The notes under the pieces: generated by a model
The model's input: only the letters and a program-made list of their open reading frames with translations
Databases searched by the model: none
Told to the model about the DNA's origin: nothing
Program-made: the position numbers and the translations under genes
NCBI GenBank assembly: GCA_001464425.1
Contig: LNEK01000012.1
Coordinates: forward strand, 62,001 to 126,000
Length of the DNA: 64,000 nt
Reading direction: 5' to 3'
DNA from: Alphaproteobacteria bacterium Ga0077535
GTDB taxonomy: Bacteria > Pseudomonadota > Alphaproteobacteria > Caulobacterales > Aquidulcibacteraceae
In this document: positions 52,836 through 60,992 of the stretch, in pieces
Numbering within the stretch: the stretch's first letter is position 1
Layout of the letters: every line of letters starts with the position of its first letter

Positions 52836-52880
52836 GATTGCGCCAATCGAAATAGAACGTCGCAACATGATAGCGCGCGT

Positions 52881-52961
52881 CATGGCCAAGGCTTGCGGCT
52901 TCTCCCGTGAGCCTGCGCCGAGCGCCAAAGCGTGTCTTGATTGGCGTAGCGGGGGACAAAG
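52881..52961 (-). repeat. AlpA leader repeat, copy B
   Basis: Counterpart of the leader at 50631-50710. It begins CATGGCCAAGGCTTGCGGCT and ends in a GGGGGACAAAG block. It lies upstream of the AlpA gene and directly next to the end of the short relaxase gene. Confidence 0.6.
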
Positions 52962-52998
52962 AGACGCGAGGATCGGCCCACCCCCACGCATTTGCTTT

Positions 52999-54147
52999 CT
53001 AGCGCTCGGGCCCGCGATGGACGCCGCGTTTCACTTCTGGCGTGGGCGTAGAGCGATAGGGCGGCGTCAAAGTGCGCTCGCGCATGAGCCCTTTGCGAAT
53101 GTCGAGATGGAGTTCCATCGCCTTAAGCCGTTCGCGCCAATCGCTGTTCATTTGGAGCACATTGCGACGCGGCTCGGATGCAAGCCCCAGACGCTGCAGT
53201 TCGCGTGCGCGCAGCTTTAACGCCTGCGTAACCGCGGGATCGCGATTGGGCGCTTCGATCGCGGCGATCGCAAGCTTGCCCTCCTTCACATGTCGGGCGA
53301 GGAGGGCGTCAAGACGCGTCGGCCGATGCGCACGCGCCTCCCGGAGCAAAGCTGCATTCTCGTCGCCGCGGGTTCGAGGGCCGAGGCGCTCGGTGGCGGC
53401 GTTGCGCGCGATTTCACGCAGGCCATGTTTGACGAACTCGCGCGGCAGCATGAGCGGCCTTCCATTGGCGTGGCGCCCACGCAGTACGATGTGACTATGC
53501 GGATTGTCTGTGTCGTAATGATTGACCGCCACCCATTCCAGGCGAGACCCAAGCTCGCTCTCGGCGCGCTCCATCACGGTGCGCACATAGGATTTGAGAT
53601 CGCCGAGACGACCGCCATTCTCGGGCGAGAGGATGATGCGGAAGTGACGCCGATCCTCGCGCGCCCACACCGCCATGCGCGCCCGCCCATCGACCGTGTC
53701 GCGAAGGCCGTCATAGAAGACCGCGCGCTCGCCACTGAGATAGTCGGCGTGCGCCCGCGCCGCAGGTTCTGGCGCCTCACGCGTCTGGGATTTGTGCGCC
53801 TGTTCCAGATCGCCGCGCGCCGCCTCACGCGCGATGTAGCGCCCATGCGCCGCAAGGCTCGCGCCGCCGCCGCCGCCATGGCCAAAGAAGTGCACTTTCG
53901 ACACCGCCCGCTGACGCATGTCAAAGTCGCCGGAACCGGCGCCCGTCGTACTGCGCAGGCCAAAACGTTTGGACAGGCCGAGCCTGGCGTCGAGGCCTTT
54001 CGATAACCGCGCCGCGGGCGCTTCTGCTTCTTGCTGGGGCCGAACGCGCCGCGCAGGTCGTCTCGATCTATCGGCGCCACAAATCGCATAGAGCTGCGCG
54101 CGGAAAATACTGACGCCGCAACATTGGCCGCCGCGCCGCCGGCGCAC
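52999..54147 (-). CDS. VirD2-like relaxase, lacking a usual C-terminal domain
   Basis: A DNA-nicking relaxase of about 382 residues. FFGHGGGGGASLAAHGRYI (a likely catalytic Tyr at 104), AWVAR-like helices and NHYDTDNPHSHIVL (His210, His217, His219) form the HUH-type active site. Family members of this type usually continue for about 200 more residues (a DUF3363 domain), but this one stops at 52999, next to the AlpA leader repeat, so the end has probably been replaced. The N-terminus is unclear: an Arg-rich lead runs to residue 50, and another frame (RFVAPIDRDDLRGAFGPSKK) may hold the true start. M77 (53919) is the conservative start. Confidence 0.7.
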   Translation of the reverse strand: MRRRRGGQCCGVSIFRAQLYAICGADRSRRPARRVRPQQEAEAPAARLSKGLDARLGLSKRFGLRSTTGAGSGDFDMRQRAVSKVHFFGHGGGGGASLAAHGRYIAREAARGDLEQAHKSQTREAPEPAARAHADYLSGERAVFYDGLRDTVDGRARMAVWAREDRRHFRIILSPENGGRLGDLKSYVRTVMERAESELGSRLEWVAVNHYDTDNPHSHIVLRGRHANGRPLMLPREFVKHGLREIARNAATERLGPRTRGDENAALLREARAHRPTRLDALLARHVKEGKLAIAAIEAPNRDPAVTQALKLRARELQRLGLASEPRRNVLQMNSDWRERLKAMELHLDIRKGLMRERTLTPPYRSTPTPEVKRGVHRGPER

Positions 54148-54242
54148 AACACGCGATTAAAGCTCGATGACGCCGTCATAGGTGCGCGCGCCCTGAACAC
54201 TGGAGGCAATGTGCAGACACATTTTTCAGTTGATCGCATACA

Positions 54243-54310
54243 TTGGTTTTTTCCAAGCGGATACAGGCGCCTGGCGACACGCGCACAGCGCGCTTTATCT
54301 TGCCCTCACA
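54243..54310 (+). other. Candidate oriT with IncP-like nic site
   Basis: Between the relaxase and the TraF gene (286 bp, AT-richer). TTTATCTTGCCC at 54294-54305 contains TATCTTG^C, matching the IncP/VirD2-type nic consensus YATC[C/T]TG^Y, with the nick expected between 54302 and 54303. Just upstream are CGCGC-ACA-GCGCG (54280-54292), the palindrome CAGGCGCCTG (54264-54273), and TTGG...CCAA around a T6 loop (54243-54256). Confidence 0.55.
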
Positions 54311-54433
54311 ACTTTTTCTGCATTTTGAATTGGTTGCGGCGCCTCGATGTTTTCTCTTCGCACGTTCGGAGCGAGCCACAGACTAAGCAGATATTGCCGC
54401 GCTTTGGATGGCGATTGCCTATTGCACTAAGAG

Positions 54434-54922
54434 TTATGGGTTGAGGGGACGCCAGACTTGCTCGACCGCGTCGATCGAGATCGGTCCCCAATAGCGCCCG
54501 TCGAAACTATCTTGGCTATCGCCCGCAAGGAAAATCTCGCCCTCGCGCAGCACGCGGCATTCAGACCAAGCCGGCAACACCTCGTCATTGCTGTCATAGG
54601 CTGCGCGTCTCAAAACCATTTCGCCGCGCAACACCACCTTGTCGCCCATTGCGCAGACGTGATCGCCAGCGACAGCGGCGATGCGTTTGATAAAGCGGTC
54701 GGAGCGATCGTCGTATGCTCGCGTGCGGGCATAATCTGGCGCTACAGTCGCCGCCGCGACGCTCACCAGAGCGCCCAATTCGAGCGGCCCATTCGATCTC
54801 ACATAAAAGCCGATCGGCACGCTCGCCGAGCGGTTATAAATCACCCATGGGCTCGAACGCGGCGCGCCGGCAAAGGCGGCTGCAACAGCGATCGCAAGCA
54901 CAAAAGCGACAAAACGTGTCAT
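54434..54922 (-). CDS. traF: TraF-type S26 signal peptidase
   Basis: A 162-residue membrane protease of the conjugation system that matures the pilin. One N-terminal helix (FVAFVLAIAVAAAFAG) is followed by ASVPIGFY with catalytic Ser34, then FIKRIAAVAGD with Lys79, and GDSQDSFDGRYWGPIS, the usual end box. ATG 54922 drops a basic leader from the longer frame. It cuts TrbC pilin, whose gene lies in the trb operon. Confidence 0.9.
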   Translation of the reverse strand: MTRFVAFVLAIAVAAAFAGAPRSSPWVIYNRSASVPIGFYVRSNGPLELGALVSVAAATVAPDYARTRAYDDRSDRFIKRIAAVAGDHVCAMGDKVVLRGEMVLRRAAYDSNDEVLPAWSECRVLREGEIFLAGDSQDSFDGRYWGPISIDAVEQVWRPLNP

Positions 54923-54962
54923 CGGACAAGCTTGGCGCCTTTGTGCGAGGAGGCGAGGCTGC

Positions 54963-55877
54963 TCACGCGTCGGAGATCTGACTGGCCGGCGTCTCACCCA
55001 TAAGATGCAAAAGGTAATCCGCAGCAGCTTGCGCTTTTCCGGCGGCGGTGAGGAATGCTGACGGCTGCTCTTTCAGGATGTCGAGCCAGCTTTGAATATA
55101 GGCGGCGTGATCTTCCAGGTGATCTGGCGGCAGACCGATCACCGCGCCGACGAAGGCGGCGCAGAGTTCGGCGACCAGCTCTTCCATGGCGTAGCCGCAA
55201 TCGGCAAAGCGCTTTTGGCCAAAGTCGCGGTCAAGCCGGGAGGGGTGGCGGGTCCAATGGCCAAGCTCATGGGCAAGTGTCGCGTAATACTGGGTGCGGT
55301 CGGCGAAGGCGTCCGGCGGCGGCATCTGCACGTGATCGGTTGATGGCGCATAAAAGGCGCGGCCGCCGCCAATCCGGATCGTAGCCGGCACCTTTTCGAA
55401 GCGCGCAGCATAAGCGTCGGGTGAGGGTGAGGGCGCTTGGGGCGCGGATCCTTGCGCCTCCTCCAGACCATCGATCTGTTCTCGGTTGAAAACGACATAG
55501 CCGCGCAACACTGCGCGGCCTGAGCCCTCGTCGCTCTCATCATCTTCCGCGGCGCGCGCCTCAGCTTTCGTAAGCGGCTTATAGAAGATGACATAGGCGC
55601 CGTGTTCGCCTTTGCGGACCTGGCCGCCCTGCGCCAGCGCTTGCTTGAAGGTGTACCAATAGGGCGAGGCGTAGCCTGCTTCGAGCGCTGCGGCCCAAAG
55701 CGCAACCACGTTCATGCCGCGATAACGCTGACCATTGGCGCGCAAGGGCAGGACGCTGCTTGCATCTCCGCCCTCCCAAGGCTTGGTCCAAGGCCGCACG
55801 CCGCGTTTCAGCAGGGCGGCGATCGCGGCGGTGACGCGCTGCGCTGGCGGCAGCTTGGTTGAATCGTATGAGGTCAT
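54963..55877 (-). CDS. ardC: ArdC-family antirestriction protein
   Basis: A 304-residue protein. An N-terminal ssDNA-binding domain (RVTAAIAALLKRGVRPWTKP, GQRYRGMNVVALWAAALEAGY) is followed by a zinc metallopeptidase domain with HELGHWTRH (203-211), then EELVAELCAAFVGAVIG. ArdC proteins protect incoming conjugative DNA from host restriction. ATG 55877 was chosen over a longer leader. The gene sits 40 bp before traF, in the same direction, and just after the long inverted repeat. Confidence 0.9.
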   Translation of the reverse strand: MTSYDSTKLPPAQRVTAAIAALLKRGVRPWTKPWEGGDASSVLPLRANGQRYRGMNVVALWAAALEAGYASPYWYTFKQALAQGGQVRKGEHGAYVIFYKPLTKAEARAAEDDESDEGSGRAVLRGYVVFNREQIDGLEEAQGSAPQAPSPSPDAYAARFEKVPATIRIGGGRAFYAPSTDHVQMPPPDAFADRTQYYATLAHELGHWTRHPSRLDRDFGQKRFADCGYAMEELVAELCAAFVGAVIGLPPDHLEDHAAYIQSWLDILKEQPSAFLTAAGKAQAAADYLLHLMGETPASQISDA

Positions 55878-55892
55878 GATGCGAGCTCCGTT

Positions 55893-56047
55893 CGCCGGAC
55901 CATTCCGGCGCAGAGCCGCCTTGGGGCGCTCCTGCGCGCACGCGGCGCACCGCTTCGGCCGCAACGGAGTGGAGGACGGCGGCTTGTCCGCCGTTGCGCC
56001 GCGTGCGTGCGGAGCGCGGGGCTCTAAAGCGCCGGAATGGTCCGGCG
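55893..56047. repeat. Long imperfect inverted repeat between ssb and ardC
   Basis: Perfect 19-bp arms (CGCCGGACCATTCCGGCGC at 55893-55911, its complement at 56029-56047). Further pairs inside, AGAGCC/GGCTCT-like and CGCACGCGGCGC/GCGCCGCGTGCG, make a hairpin of about 155 bp. Each arm is itself a small palindrome. It may be a regulatory RNA, a transcription barrier or a site used when DNA enters as a single strand. Confidence 0.6.
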
Positions 56048-56099
56048 ATGCGGCAGAGCGCTGAGCGTGAGCGCCGAAGCGCCCACGCTCGTTTGTGCG

Positions 56100-56462
56100 C
56101 TAAGCTGCAAGGTCTGCCTTGGGCTTGGCCCGAGCGAGGATCTCGATATCGCCAGGCGGCCCGACGACGAACTCGACCACGTATTTGGTCTGGCCTTTGT
56201 CGTCCTCATAGGAGCCGGGACGGACTTGGCCGACGATGCGCACGCGCGTGCCTTTTTGCACCATGGTCTCGATGCGTTGGACCTTAGCCGGCGCGAACAC
56301 CGCCACGCGATGCCAATAGGTTTTCTCGTTCCACTCGCCATCGTCGCGCTTCCAGCGTTCGGAGGTGGCGACGGAGAGGATTGCGATCTTCTTGCCGCCC
56401 TTGACGTCTTTCAGCTCGCACGTGCCGACGTTGCCGATGATTTCAAACGATGCCTTATCCAT
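56100..56462 (-). CDS. ssb: Single-stranded DNA-binding protein (SSB, short)
   Basis: A 120-residue OB-fold protein. It starts DKASFEIIGNVGTCELKDVK and continues KIAILSVATSERWKRDDGEW with TYWHRVAVFAPA, typical of SSB. VRIVGQVRPGSYEDDKGQTK, then VVEFVVGPPGDIEIL closes it. It lacks the long acidic tail of housekeeping SSB. ATG 56462 was chosen because the longer frame is arginine-rich and unlike SSB. It likely protects DNA during transfer, with ArdC. Confidence 0.85.
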   Translation of the reverse strand: MDKASFEIIGNVGTCELKDVKGGKKIAILSVATSERWKRDDGEWNEKTYWHRVAVFAPAKVQRIETMVQKGTRVRIVGQVRPGSYEDDKGQTKYVVEFVVGPPGDIEILARAKPKADLAA

Positions 56463-56906
56463 TGTCTTTCTCCAGGTGCGCGGCGGGCCGATCCCGCCGC
56501 GGTCGCCTTCGCGACGTCCATGGCAAGGCGGCCGTCCAAGGAAGCGACAGCGGCGAGGGCGCAACGGGTCGTGGCGCGGCGCGCAGCCGAAGGCGAGCAC
56601 TCGGGGCACTTGCGCGCTCGTCCGAGGGCAGCACGAATGGACGTTGATGAGCGAAGGCGCCGCGCGGGCGCGGCGGCGCGTGCGGTGAAGACTTGAGGCG
56701 CGAAGAAATCAGAACGTCGGCATTGGATGAGCCGTTTGGCGCGGAAGAGCTGACGCAATCTATTGGTTAAGCGACCGCGCAAGATCACACGCCACGAGCG
56801 TAAACGGCAAAGTCGCGCAATCGCGATCGCGATCGAGGTCTTGCGCTTGGCGCCAATCCAGGAGCTAATCGCAATTTAGAGTTGCGGGCTAAAAGAGGAG
56901 GCGATC
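56463..56906. other. Non-coding stretch between ssb and luxR
   Basis: About 440 bp with only Arg-rich shadow frames. TCGCGATCGCGA (56821-56832) is a perfect palindrome, about 75 bp before the LuxR start. Promoters for the divergent units probably lie here; no lux-box was seen apart from the one at 57680. Confidence 0.4.
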
Positions 56907-57641
56907 ATGCAGCCGCGCATCAATTGGTCCTTCGCCGAAGCATGCGATGACGCGCTCACCATCGCGGCGATCCAGTCGACATTCATGCGTGAGATCAGAG
57001 CGCTTGGGTTCAGCTACGCGGCGTGCGCATCGCATGTCGATCCACTGCGGCCGCCGCCAGGCGCGGTGATGATGGTGGATTATCCGCACGCTTGGCTCGA
57101 GCGCTTTAGCGCGCAGCGTTACGCACAGCGCGATCCGGTCTTTCATGCGGCGAGAACCCAGGCGCTGCCGTTTCAATGGTCGGATCGTCGCTTTCGTGCG
57201 GCATTGGACGACGATCAACTCGTCATTCTGACGGAGGCGGCTGCAAATGGCTTGCGTGAAGGCTTCACCATTCCGATCCATTCGCCCAATGCGCTGCCGG
57301 CCTCATGTTCGCTTGCCATTGGCGAAGATGGCGTTGATCCGCTCAACGTTCGCGCGGCGCACTGGTATGCGGTCTACGCGCACGAAGCTGCGCGGCGCCT
57401 GTTGCTGGCGGATACGCCAGCGGACAAACCGGTCTTAAGCCCTCGCGAGCGCCAGTGTTTGGCCCTCGTCGCCCAAGGCAAAGACGACTTCTCGGTTGGC
57501 ATGATTTTGGGGATCAGCGAACACACGGCCCACAACACGGTGCGCCGGGCGATGCGTAAGTACGGCGTCGCCACACGCATCCAGGCTTTTGTCAGGGCGT
57601 TGCGCGACCGCGAAATCCGCTTGGAGGACGTCGCCGATTAG
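56907..57641 (+). CDS. LuxR-family quorum-sensing regulator
   Basis: A 244-residue protein. The N-terminal autoinducer-binding domain has AACASHVDPLRPPPGAVMMV, then YAQRDPVFHAARTQALPFQW and EGFTIPIHSPNALPASCSLA, where conserved Trp, Tyr and Asp of TraR/LuxR proteins are visible. The C-terminal LuxR helix-turn-helix is SPRERQCLALVAQGKDDFSV with ISEHTAHNTVRRAMRKYGVA. Strong site AGAGGAGG before ATG 56907. It probably senses the AHL made by the next gene and may control transfer. Confidence 0.92.
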   Translation: MQPRINWSFAEACDDALTIAAIQSTFMREIRALGFSYAACASHVDPLRPPPGAVMMVDYPHAWLERFSAQRYAQRDPVFHAARTQALPFQWSDRRFRAALDDDQLVILTEAAANGLREGFTIPIHSPNALPASCSLAIGEDGVDPLNVRAAHWYAVYAHEAARRLLLADTPADKPVLSPRERQCLALVAQGKDDFSVGMILGISEHTAHNTVRRAMRKYGVATRIQAFVRALRDREIRLEDVAD

Positions 57642-57679
57642 GACGCCGCGCCCTTCGGTGAGCCGGATCAGAGGTCAAT

Positions 57680-57695
57680 AGGCCTGATCAGGCCT
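57680..57695. promoter_or_regulatory. Lux-box-like palindrome before luxI
   Basis: AGGCCTGATCAGGCCT is a perfect 16-bp palindrome, ending 55 bp before the LuxI start. Its size and place fit a LuxR/TraR-binding site that gives positive feedback on AHL synthesis. Confidence 0.6.
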
Positions 57696-57750
57696 GTTTC
57701 GCGCCAGAGGCGAAAATCGTATCTCTCCGCGCGCCGCAGGGAGAGCGTTC

Positions 57751-58350
57751 ATGATCCACATTGTCACCGCCGAAAACCGCAGCTTGTTTCGGCACGCGCT
57801 CATGGAAATGCACCTGCAGCGTAAGCAGGTCTTCATTGATGAGCTTGGCTGGCCATTGCAGGCGGACGCTGGCGTTGAGATTGACGAGTATGACAGCGAA
57901 GAGGCCATCTATCTCATTGAAGCGCAGTCACCGCGCGCGCCGGTCACCGGATCGGCGCGGCTTTTGCGCACTGATCGGCCGCATCTGTTAGGCGACCGCT
58001 TCTCACATTTGTGCGCGTCGGCGCCGCCGGCCGGGCCTGACATCTGGGAGGCGACGCGGTTTTGTCCTGCGCCAATGCTGGCGCGCATGATCGCCGCCAT
58101 CATGGAAACTGCACTGATCTTCGGAACGCGCCGGGTCAGCTTTGTTGCGAGCGCAGCCTTGGCGCCGCTCGCGCTCAAAGTGGGATGGAGCGCCAAGGCG
58201 CTTGGACCTACGCATCGGGCGGGACGCGAGCGTGTGCGCGCTTTTGCGGCTGACATTGATGCTGAAGGGCTCGCCCGCGTGCGTGCGCAGAACGCAATTG
58301 CTGGCCCGCTCACGCGCTATGCGCCTGGCACGCTCAATCGCGCCGCATAA
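57751..58350 (+). CDS. Acyl-homoserine-lactone synthase (LuxI family)
   Basis: A 199-residue enzyme making an acyl-homoserine lactone signal from acyl carrier and SAM. MEMHLQRKQVFIDELGWPLQ, EIDEYDSEEAIYLIEA, and GSARLLRTDRPHLLGDRFSH with IWEATRFCPAP match the LuxI core (conserved Arg, Phe, Trp, Asp, Glu, Arg positions). The acyl chain length is unknown. The phyH gene starts 9 bp after its stop. Confidence 0.92.
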   Translation: MIHIVTAENRSLFRHALMEMHLQRKQVFIDELGWPLQADAGVEIDEYDSEEAIYLIEAQSPRAPVTGSARLLRTDRPHLLGDRFSHLCASAPPAGPDIWEATRFCPAPMLARMIAAIMETALIFGTRRVSFVASAALAPLALKVGWSAKALGPTHRAGRERVRAFAADIDAEGLARVRAQNAIAGPLTRYAPGTLNRAA

Positions 58351-58359
58351 GGGCCGCAG

Positions 58360-59226
58360 ATGACACTCCAAGAGCAAGCCCAATTCTCAGGTGATCTGGA
58401 AGAGCTTGAGCGCGACGGCTATCTCATTTTGCCCGATCTGATCGGTGGCGATGCGCTCTTGCAATTGCGGGAGCAGCTCGAGCCTTGGCTTGTCCGCACA
58501 CCTCGTTGCGAAGGCGACTTTTACGGCTGGAAGACAACGCGGGTAGGCGGCCTGTTGTCGAAAGCGCCGATCGTGCAGCGTCTGGTGATGGCGCCGCAGA
58601 TCTTGGCTATTGCCGAAGCTTTGCTGCGGCCGTCCTGTGATTGCATTCAACTCAATCTGACCCAGGCGACGCGCGTGCATCCGGGCGAGCGGGCGCAAGC
58701 GCCGCATCGCGACGAAGAGATGTGGCCGTGGCCGACAGCGGGGCGCCACTGGCTCATCAATGTGATGTGGGCGGTGAGCGACTTCACTGCTGAGAATGGC
58801 GCAACCCGGCTTTGGCCTGGCAGCCATCGTCGCGCTCTCGATCGTGGTGAGGCCGAAGCGACCAGCATTGCCGGCGAAATGCGGGCAGGCTCGGCGCTCG
58901 TATTTCTAGGCTCACTCACGCATGGCGCCGGCGCCAATCGCACACAGGCGCCGCGCACTGGGATCATTGTGAGCTACTGCCTTGGCTGGCTGAAAACTTA
59001 TGAAAACCAATTTCTCGCTTACCCGGCCGAGGTGGCGCGAGAGTTTCCAGACGCGTTGCAGCGGCTCATCGGCTATCAGATGCATCGACCCAATTTGGGC
59101 GGCTGGGAGGGACAAGATCCTATTCAATATCTTCGCGGCGCCCCAGCGTGCGGTCCGCACCGAGACGCGCTGCCGCCAGATATTGCGGCTGAGCTGAAGG
59201 CGCTCATGGCGTCCAGCGGCGACTAG
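58360..59226 (+). CDS. Phytanoyl-CoA dioxygenase (PhyH) family protein
   Basis: A 288-residue Fe(II)/2-oxoglutarate dioxygenase. HRDEEMW (metal-binding His and Asp/Glu) in APHRDEEMWPWPTAG, then HGAGANRTQAPRTGIIVSYC (second His and Arg) complete the facial triad. LERDGYLILPDLIGGDALLQ is the PhyH head. PhyH genes beside luxI/luxR are a recurring layout in sphingomonad-type alphaproteobacteria (recalled, not checked). It may modify a lipid or signal under quorum control. Confidence 0.88.
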   Translation: MTLQEQAQFSGDLEELERDGYLILPDLIGGDALLQLREQLEPWLVRTPRCEGDFYGWKTTRVGGLLSKAPIVQRLVMAPQILAIAEALLRPSCDCIQLNLTQATRVHPGERAQAPHRDEEMWPWPTAGRHWLINVMWAVSDFTAENGATRLWPGSHRRALDRGEAEATSIAGEMRAGSALVFLGSLTHGAGANRTQAPRTGIIVSYCLGWLKTYENQFLAYPAEVAREFPDALQRLIGYQMHRPNLGGWEGQDPIQYLRGAPACGPHRDALPPDIAAELKALMASSGD

Positions 59227-59227
59227 A

Positions 59228-59848
59228 ATGGCGCCCGATGCGAGCGCCGCGCAGCGCGCGTACGAAGAAATCAAGAAGGAGATATTAGACGGCGCTTTGC
59301 CGGTGCAGAGCCGTCTCGATGTGGAAGCTTTGGCGCGCACATTGGGTTTAAGTTCAATGCCGGTCAGACAAGCGCTGAGCCTGCTGACGTGGGAGCGGCT
59401 CGTGCGTCCTGGACGGCATTCGGCCTATGAAGTGGCGCTCTGGTCAGAACTTGATCTGGCGCAGCTTTATGAATGGCGCGGCGCGCTTTTGAGTTTGGCG
59501 CTGCCGAGCGCTGCATCTGGACCGGAGCTCAAGCGTATCGTGCGCACGCAGCCTTATGCCGAAGCGGTGCAGGCAGTGATGGGTTTGATTGAGGCAGAGG
59601 CCAATCTCGAACTGCGCCGCGCCGCCACGAACGCTGACGAGCGTCTCCTGGCGGCGCGCAAAGCGGAAGCGGAAGTCCTCGGCGACGTGCAAGGCGAGTT
59701 CGAGGCTTTAGTGACGGCGCTCGCCGACCGCTCGCGGCGCGCATCGACGCTGCAGCGGGCTTATGTGCGCCGCCGCATCAACGCCGCGCCCGCTTTGCGC
59801 CAGCGTGTTGTGCTGAAGGCGTTGCCAAGCAATGGCGGGCCGCGCTGA
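59228..59848 (+). CDS. GntR-family transcription regulator
   Basis: A 206-residue regulator. The N-terminal winged helix is EIKKEILDGALPVQSRLDVE, then ALARTLGLSSMPVRQALSLL and LTWERLVRPGRHSAYEVALW, the GntR signature. The second domain is helical (FCD-like but short) with few metal ligands. It starts one base after the phyH stop and probably belongs to the quorum-sensing unit. Confidence 0.82.
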   Translation: MAPDASAAQRAYEEIKKEILDGALPVQSRLDVEALARTLGLSSMPVRQALSLLTWERLVRPGRHSAYEVALWSELDLAQLYEWRGALLSLALPSAASGPELKRIVRTQPYAEAVQAVMGLIEAEANLELRRAATNADERLLAARKAEAEVLGDVQGEFEALVTALADRSRRASTLQRAYVRRRINAAPALRQRVVLKALPSNGGPR

Positions 59849-59912
59849 CGGATGGGCCGACGCTATCGAGTTTCCAATCGCTGACCGCTTGCTGGTCCTT
59901 CGACCGGGACGT

Positions 59913-60992
59913 CTACGCGAGCCGCGCGACCAAGGCTGCGAGCGCGCCTTGGCGATTGACGCCGGTTTTTCTGAACACTGCACTGAGCAGGGTGCGCGTC
60001 GTCGCCAGCGTGACGCCGCGCTGATGTGATAGCTCCGCGATCGATAAACCCTCCGCGATGGCGTACGCCACCTCGCTCTCAGCCGTCGTTAAGTTGAAGA
60101 GGGTCTTCAAGAGCGGCCGCTGATCGCGCTGGCGCGCTTGCAGATCGCGTAACAGCAACAAGGCGCTGACATCTGCGAACATATCTCGGCCTGGGCCGGT
60201 ATTGAGTATCGGGATGCAAAGCATGCCGACATTTGCCTCGTCATAAACGAGAAAGCTGGGCGGGGCGCTGGTGTCGTGCGGATTCTGGATTTGGCCACGC
60301 ACGCGGCCCAAAGCGGCGTCCGCTGCGGGCTGGCGGCCGCTGAGCACGCCTGATTGAACTGCAAAATAGCGCGGCAGCAAGGGCGCGGCGGCGGCAGTGT
60401 GCGCGGTCAAACGGCCGTTTTCGTCGAGCGCCAGCACCGCTTCTCCGGCACAGTCCAGTCCTTCCAGAACGCCTGCATGACGGGCGCGCTGAAGCGCACA
60501 TGAGACTTGCGCCGCGGCGGTTGCGGGCGCCATGAGCGCCGCCAATTTCGCGCGGTCCGCTTGTGTCGCTGGTCCGCTCGCCGCCGAGCGCATGCTGGTG
60601 AAGAAATATTGCCGATGCTCGTCTTTAAAGCCCCAGCCTAAGAAGAACGGCACGTCTTCGGCTGCAGCAAAGCCGCGATAGAAGTCGGAGGTTTGACGCT
60701 CCAACGGATCGACGACATCGTCGTCGCAAACGAGCGTCATCTGTGACGCGTTCGGGGCGCGCAAACCACGCAGGTCGCGTTCGGCCCATCCACCTTTGAC
60801 GTAGGTCTCAAGATGCCGCTCGCGACCTGGCGGCGTGATCATGAGCGGGCCGCGAGCTTCAAATCGCAGAAGCGCAAAGGTGTCGCCGCCCAGCGCTTCG
60901 CCCACTTTTGAGCAAGCCGCCGGCCACAGCGCCGGATTGAGCGCCGCTGCATGAAGCGCCAATTGAGCGGCTGATATGGATTGAGAACTCAC
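59913..60992 (-). CDS. LuxR-type HTH regulator with PAS/GAF-like sensor
   Basis: A 359-residue protein with an N-terminal sensor part (residues about 1-290, including DVVDPLERQTSDFYRGFAAA and VLALDENGRLTAHTAAAAPL, PAS-like) and a C-terminal LuxR helix-turn-helix: LTTAESEVAYAIAEGLSIAE with RGVTLATTRTLLSAVFRKTG. It is not an AHL-binding type by eye. It is convergent with the quorum cassette and may respond to another signal. Confidence 0.8.
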   Translation of the reverse strand: MSSQSISAAQLALHAAALNPALWPAACSKVGEALGGDTFALLRFEARGPLMITPPGRERHLETYVKGGWAERDLRGLRAPNASQMTLVCDDDVVDPLERQTSDFYRGFAAAEDVPFFLGWGFKDEHRQYFFTSMRSAASGPATQADRAKLAALMAPATAAAQVSCALQRARHAGVLEGLDCAGEAVLALDENGRLTAHTAAAAPLLPRYFAVQSGVLSGRQPAADAALGRVRGQIQNPHDTSAPPSFLVYDEANVGMLCIPILNTGPGRDMFADVSALLLLRDLQARQRDQRPLLKTLFNLTTAESEVAYAIAEGLSIAELSHQRGVTLATTRTLLSAVFRKTGVNRQGALAALVARLA

